Assembly: GCA_011375245.1 (NCBI GenBank)
Contig: DRMA01000044.1
Coordinates: 1 to 7,607, forward strand
DNA length: 7,607 nucleotides
Direction of reading: 5' to 3'
Source: Thiothrix sp.
GTDB lineage: Bacteria > Pseudomonadota > Gammaproteobacteria > Thiotrichales > Thiotrichaceae
The notes beneath the pieces are model-generated. The model worked only from the letters and a program-made list of their open reading frames with translations, was not told where the DNA came from and ran no database searches. A program made the translations under genes and the position numbers. This document shows positions 3,683 to 7,607 of this stretch, in pieces; within the stretch, counting starts at the first letter, position 1; each line of letters begins with the position of its first letter.

Positions 3683-6466
3683 ATGGATAAAACATACAAT
3701 CCTAACGATATTGAACAGCGTTGGTATCAAACGTGGGAAAACAACGGTTATTTTACCCCACAAGAAGCAGATAAAGCCTATTGTATAATGTTGCCACCCC
3801 CCAATGTCACTGGCACATTGCATATGGGCCATGCGTTTCAACATACCATTATAGATATTCTGGTACGTTATCACCGCATGAAAGGCGAGCAAACCTTATG
3901 GCAACCTGGGACGGATCATGCAGGTATTGCGACGCAAATGGTGGTTGAACGTCAGATCGATGCCGAAGGTACAAGCCGTATTGAAATGGGGCGTGAAAAA
4001 TTCTTAGAACGTGTATGGAATTGGAAAGAAACCTCAGGCGATCAAATTACCCAACAGATGCGCCATTTAGGTGCATCAGCAGATTGGCCTCGACAACGTT
4101 TCACAATGGATGATGGTTTATCTGCTGCTGTTACTGATACGTTTGAAAAACTATATGACGAAGGGCTGATCTATCGGGGCAATCGCCTAGTAAATTGGGA
4201 TCCTATCTTACATACTGCGTTGTCTGATTTAGAAGTTATTTCTAGCGAAGAAAAAGGTCATATGTGGCATTTGCGTTATGCCATTGCGGATGATAACGGC
4301 AATGCAACGGATGATTATCTTGTGGTGGCGACCACACGCCCTGAAACCATGCTCGGTGATACGGGAGTTGCGGTAAACCCTGACGATGAACGTTTTAACC
4401 ATCTCATTGGTAAAAATATCCTCTTGCCATTGGCAAATCGCCTAATTCCTATTGTGGGTGATGATCATGCTGACCCTGAAAAAGGCACAGGTTGCGTTAA
4501 AATAACCCCTGCACATGATTTCAATGACTATGAAGTAGGGCAACGTCATCAGCTTCCCATGCTAAATATTTTTACCCGTGATGCAACCTTAAATAATACT
4601 GTTCCTGCTAAGTATCAAGGGTTAGATCGCTATGTGGCACGTAAGAAAATCGTTGCTGATTTAGATAAAATGGGGTTACTTGATAGCATTAAAGATCATA
4701 CCTTAATGGTGCCACGCGGGGATCGCTCTGATACCGTTATTGAGCCTTACTTAACAGAGCAATGGTATGTTGATGTTGAGCCGTTAGCTAAACCTGCCTT
4801 AGAAGCCGTCGAAACAGGTAAAATTCGTTTTGTGCCTGATAACTATAAAAACATGTATTACAGTTGGATGCGTGATCTCAATGATTGGTGTATTTCACGT
4901 CAACTTTGGTGGGGACATCGTATTCCTGCATGGTATGACAGCGAAGGGAATATTTATGTTGCCAAAAATGAAGCAGCAGTACGGCAGAAATATCATCTTG
5001 CTGATGATCTCTCCTTAAACCAAGATGAAGATGTACTGGATACATGGTTTAGCTCAGCACTTTGGCCATTTTCAACCCTTGGTTGGCCAGAAAAAACAGA
5101 CGCATTAAAGACATTTTATCCAACCAGTGTTTTAGTTTCTGCCTTTGATATTATCTTTTTCTGGATTGCCCGTATGATTATGTTCGGGATCAAATTCATG
5201 GGTGATATTCCGTTTCATGACGTTTATATTACAGGTCTCGTGCGAGATGGTGATGGAAAAAAAATGTCAAAATCCAAAGGCAATGTTATCGACCCCTTAG
5301 ATGTGATCTATGGTATAGAGCTTGATGCGTTGGTTGCCAAACGCACGGCAAATATGATGCAAGCGCATTTGGCAGAAAAAACGGCAAAGCAGACACGCAA
5401 GCAGTTTCCAGAAGGGATTCCTGCGTTTGGTACTGATGCTTTACGTTTTACCTTTGCCGCAATGGCAACAACAGGGCGTGATGTGCGTTTTGATTTACAG
5501 CGTATAGAAGGCTATCGCAATTTCTGTAATAAAATCTGGAATGCGACCCGTTATGTGTTAATGCAAACCGAAGATAAAGATGTTGGTTTAGCCGCAGAAG
5601 CTGAATTAGACTTATCGTTAGCGGATAAGTGGATATGTTCACAACTTAATTTGTTTGTGGCTGAAATCAGTGAGCATATTGATAATTACCGTTTTGATCT
5701 TGCTGCCAAAAGCATCTACGAATTTACATGGAATCAATACTGTGACTGGTATTTAGAACTCAGCAAACCCATTTTATTCTCTGATGACAGCACCGATGCT
5801 GAGAAGCGTGGTACACGTCATACCTTAATTTATGTTTTAGAAACCTTGCTGCGAGTAATGCACCCCTTTATGCCCTTCCTTAGTGAAGAAATTTGGCAGA
5901 CACTCAAACCCTTAAGTGGTAAAACAGGGGATACGCTGATGTTGGAGCGTTACCCTGAGCAAGATAAAAGCCAGTTAAATCCCACAGCTACTGATGATCT
6001 AGAATGGGTCAAACGTTTTATTTTGGGCATACGCCGTATTCGTGCAGAAATGGATTTAAAACCCAGTTTAGCGCTTACTATTCTTATCCAAGATGGTTCT
6101 GCACGTGATCAACAGCGTTATGACACTAATCAAGCCTTTATAAAAGCGTTAGCAAAGCTTGAAACGGTGACATGGTTAGCGCAGGGTGCGGTTGCACCTG
6201 AATCAGCAACCGCATTAGTTGGGGAAATGAAAATACTAATTCCCCTTGCAGGCATTATTGATAAAGCCGCTGAAACAGCACGACTTAATAAAGAAATTGA
6301 AAAAGCAGAGAAAAACCAACAAGGCTTACAAACACGTTTAAGTAATCCTAAGTTTGTTGATAAAGCACCTGCTAAAGTCGTTGATCAAGTCAAGCAACAA
6401 GCTGAACGTGTTGCGCTTGAGCTTGATCAGCTTAAAATACAGCGTGATAAAATAGCCCAACTTTAG
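3683..6466 (+). CDS. valS: Valyl-tRNA synthetase, class Ia (ValS)
   Basis: ValS attaches valine to tRNA-Val in the cytosol, using ATP, and hydrolyses mischarged threonine. The product has 927 residues, against 951 in E. coli; it lacks some insertions of the E. coli protein, such as the loop after NIFTRDATLN. The class I HIGH motif appears as HMGH (47-50) in PPPNVTGTLHMGHAF. The editing domain holds TTRPETMLGDT (217-227) and TPAHDFNDYEVG with the conserved D279. The catalytic half resumes at WCISRQLWWGHRIPAWY, then DTWFSSALWPFSTLGWP, and ends in KMSKS (527-531). The anticodon-binding domain includes GYRNFCNKIWNATRYV and FTWNQYCDWYLELSKP. About residues 863-927 form the family's C-terminal coiled-coil arm, rich in Glu, Lys and Gln. 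No Shine-Dalgarno sequence is visible before the ATG; that stretch is the right arm of the inverted repeat. No intrinsic terminator is seen in the 116 bases after the stop. Confidence 0.98.
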   Translation: MDKTYNPNDIEQRWYQTWENNGYFTPQEADKAYCIMLPPPNVTGTLHMGHAFQHTIIDILVRYHRMKGEQTLWQPGTDHAGIATQMVVERQIDAEGTSRIEMGREKFLERVWNWKETSGDQITQQMRHLGASADWPRQRFTMDDGLSAAVTDTFEKLYDEGLIYRGNRLVNWDPILHTALSDLEVISSEEKGHMWHLRYAIADDNGNATDDYLVVATTRPETMLGDTGVAVNPDDERFNHLIGKNILLPLANRLIPIVGDDHADPEKGTGCVKITPAHDFNDYEVGQRHQLPMLNIFTRDATLNNTVPAKYQGLDRYVARKKIVADLDKMGLLDSIKDHTLMVPRGDRSDTVIEPYLTEQWYVDVEPLAKPALEAVETGKIRFVPDNYKNMYYSWMRDLNDWCISRQLWWGHRIPAWYDSEGNIYVAKNEAAVRQKYHLADDLSLNQDEDVLDTWFSSALWPFSTLGWPEKTDALKTFYPTSVLVSAFDIIFFWIARMIMFGIKFMGDIPFHDVYITGLVRDGDGKKMSKSKGNVIDPLDVIYGIELDALVAKRTANMMQAHLAEKTAKQTRKQFPEGIPAFGTDALRFTFAAMATTGRDVRFDLQRIEGYRNFCNKIWNATRYVLMQTEDKDVGLAAEAELDLSLADKWICSQLNLFVAEISEHIDNYRFDLAAKSIYEFTWNQYCDWYLELSKPILFSDDSTDAEKRGTRHTLIYVLETLLRVMHPFMPFLSEEIWQTLKPLSGKTGDTLMLERYPEQDKSQLNPTATDDLEWVKRFILGIRRIRAEMDLKPSLALTILIQDGSARDQQRYDTNQAFIKALAKLETVTWLAQGAVAPESATALVGEMKILIPLAGIIDKAAETARLNKEIEKAEKNQQGLQTRLSNPKFVDKAPAKVVDQVKQQAERVALELDQLKIQRDKIAQL

Positions 6467-6582
6467 CATTGTTATTTGCACTGTTCTACACGGTTTGTCT
6501 GTCAGTACACTACCGATAGATAAGTCTGTGTTAGCATAAACTTACCTATAAAAAAAATAATAAATAAAGAATCTAAGAGTTT

Positions 6583-7607
6583 ATGTCATTGCTTACTATA
6601 GCTATCATTATTGGTTTGCTAGTCTTTATGGCTATTGCTGTCTATTTCCTAAAGAAAAAGAACGCTAAAGATGCTTTTGAGCAATCGACATTGTGTTTGC
6701 AAAAATCGCTTGGCATTGTTAACGATGCCGTCGTTATTATTAGTGCTTCTGAAATGATCCAGTATGTTAATAAAAATGCTGAAAAGCTACTGTCTTGTAA
6801 GCAACGTAGTGTATTAGGGAAAAATTTCTGGGGTTTATATTCTTTATTAGATTTTCGAACAAAACAACGAGTTGATTATTTGCTTGATGGATTGACGAAG
6901 GCATGTGAAGGAGACTTTCTTTTAGTCCTACAAAATAAGAAAAAAATTCGTACGCATATTACAATCCATCCTATTGATTTTTCAGCTAATGCTGATGTAA
7001 AGCAGAGCTATGCATTGGTGATTAAAGATAGAAGTGAGCAAGACTCTTTAGTATTACGGCTTAATTATTTAGAAAAATATGATCAAGTCACTCAATTACC
7101 TAACCGACGTTCTATCGAAGTACAATTACATCATGCCTTAGCCGATTCGCGTAAACATGGCGCTCAGCATGTTTTTTGCTATATCTCATTAGATAAAACA
7201 AAAAATATTTCTGATCTAGCGGGTCATAGTGCGGTTGAGGCATTGATTGTACAAATGGCAAAGCATTTAAGAACCTTTAAAACCACTAAACATGATGTAT
7301 TAGCACGAGTGAGCAGTGAAGAATTTGCTATTCTTTATCGTGAAACATATCCAAGTTTAGTGGCGAAACATATTAGCCGTTTGTGTAAAAGTATTAGTGA
7401 GCTTGAATTTATATGGCAGGAAACTCAATATCCAATATCCGCAAGCATTGGCCTTTTATTGATTAATGCAAAAAATGCCAGTGCAACGGCACCAGCTATC
7501 CTTTCTGATGCTGATATCGCCAGCCGTATTGCCCGCTCTCAAGGAGGCAATCGTGTCTCTTTATTCAAGCCGAATGATCCAGCCGTACTCTCACGTAAAG
7601 GTAACCT
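6583..7607 (+). CDS. Membrane-anchored PAS-GGDEF protein with degenerate active site, 3' truncated by the window
   Basis: The frame is open from the ATG at 6583 to the window edge (341 whole codons). Residues 4-22 form one transmembrane segment, followed by KKK, which predicts a cytoplasmic body. About 36-150 look like a PAS sensor domain (LGIVNDAVVIIS, then IQYVNKNAEKLL, then a VIKDRSE end). A GGDEF domain starts at YDQVTQLPNRR (166-176). GGDEF domains make cyclic di-GMP from GTP, but here the signature is SSEEF (244-248), lacking both glycines. The metal-site segment reads SLDKTKNISD (202-211) in place of D-x-D-x-F-K-x-x-ND, and the I-site RxxD is TKHD (235-238). Synthesis is therefore unlikely; GTP sensing or scaffolding is more plausible. 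SASIGLLLI (286-294) and ARSQGGNRVSLF (317-328) complete the domain. An EAL phosphodiesterase domain could follow outside the window. Only a weak TAAGAG site, three bases upstream, supports the start. It is separated from valS by 116 bases and is probably a separate unit. Confidence 0.88.
   Translation, partial: MSLLTIAIIIGLLVFMAIAVYFLKKKNAKDAFEQSTLCLQKSLGIVNDAVVIISASEMIQYVNKNAEKLLSCKQRSVLGKNFWGLYSLLDFRTKQRVDYLLDGLTKACEGDFLLVLQNKKKIRTHITIHPIDFSANADVKQSYALVIKDRSEQDSLVLRLNYLEKYDQVTQLPNRRSIEVQLHHALADSRKHGAQHVFCYISLDKTKNISDLAGHSAVEALIVQMAKHLRTFKTTKHDVLARVSSEEFAILYRETYPSLVAKHISRLCKSISELEFIWQETQYPISASIGLLLINAKNASATAPAILSDADIASRIARSQGGNRVSLFKPNDPAVLSRKGN

Noticed and set aside
3489..3788. A 99-codon plus-strand frame overlapping the end of the 83-residue gene and the start of valS.
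   Set aside because: It crosses two better-supported genes in another frame and has no ribosome site or recognisable domain.
3629..3892. A minus-strand frame of 87 codons spanning the valS start.
   Set aside because: It runs antisense through the ValS HIGH region and the valS promoter; its hydrophobic translation is what AT-rich antisense sequence commonly gives.
6467..6582. A terminator or promoter between valS and the GGDEF gene.
   Set aside because: Only a GTCTGT direct repeat (6497-6502, 6524-6529), a weak CGGT/ACCG pair and AT-rich runs are present; no hairpin with a T-tract and no well-spaced -35/-10 pair could be supported.

Overview
The window reads as an AT-rich gammaproteobacterial chromosome segment. 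The main support is the run pepA - holC - (small gene) - valS on one strand, a conserved gammaproteobacterial neighbourhood. PepA, HolC and ValS all align by eye with the E. coli proteins as I remember them. I cannot place the organism further; a low-GC free-living gammaproteobacterium fits. There are no tRNA or rRNA genes, CRISPR arrays, transposases or other signs of mobile DNA.

Layout. Positions 62-478 (+) and 553-993 (-) hold two small secreted proteins that converge on each other. They are paralogs: their C-terminal 47 residues align without gaps, sharing an EF-hand-like D-x-N-x-D-G loop and two cysteines exactly 22 residues apart. A GC-rich hairpin sits between their stop codons. A 326-base gene-free stretch (994-1319) follows, between the divergent small gene and pepA. 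It holds candidate promoters, three short iterons, two inverted repeats, a pair of direct repeats and a G7 tract. Positions 1320-2789 are pepA (leucyl aminopeptidase) and 2814-3239 are holC (DNA polymerase III chi subunit), probably co-transcribed. Positions 3344-3595 encode an 83-residue protein of unknown function. Positions 3683-6466 are valS (valyl-tRNA synthetase), preceded by its own probable promoter, which lies inside a 13-bp inverted repeat. From 6583 a membrane-anchored PAS-GGDEF protein runs off the right edge. It has no stop in the window, and its GGDEF and I-site motifs are degenerate.

How the parts fit. PepA, HolC and ValS are housekeeping proteins (peptide turnover and possible DNA binding, replisome clamp-loader attachment, tRNA charging) that share a locus rather than a pathway. 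The accessory content is at the two ends: the paralogous exported pair on the left, where E. coli has lptFG, and a probable c-di-GMP effector or incomplete GGDEF-EAL protein on the right. No multi-gene defence or biosynthetic system is visible. The points most worth following are the convergent paralog pair, the inverted repeat that could occlude valS translation initiation in read-through mRNA, and the degenerate GGDEF domain.
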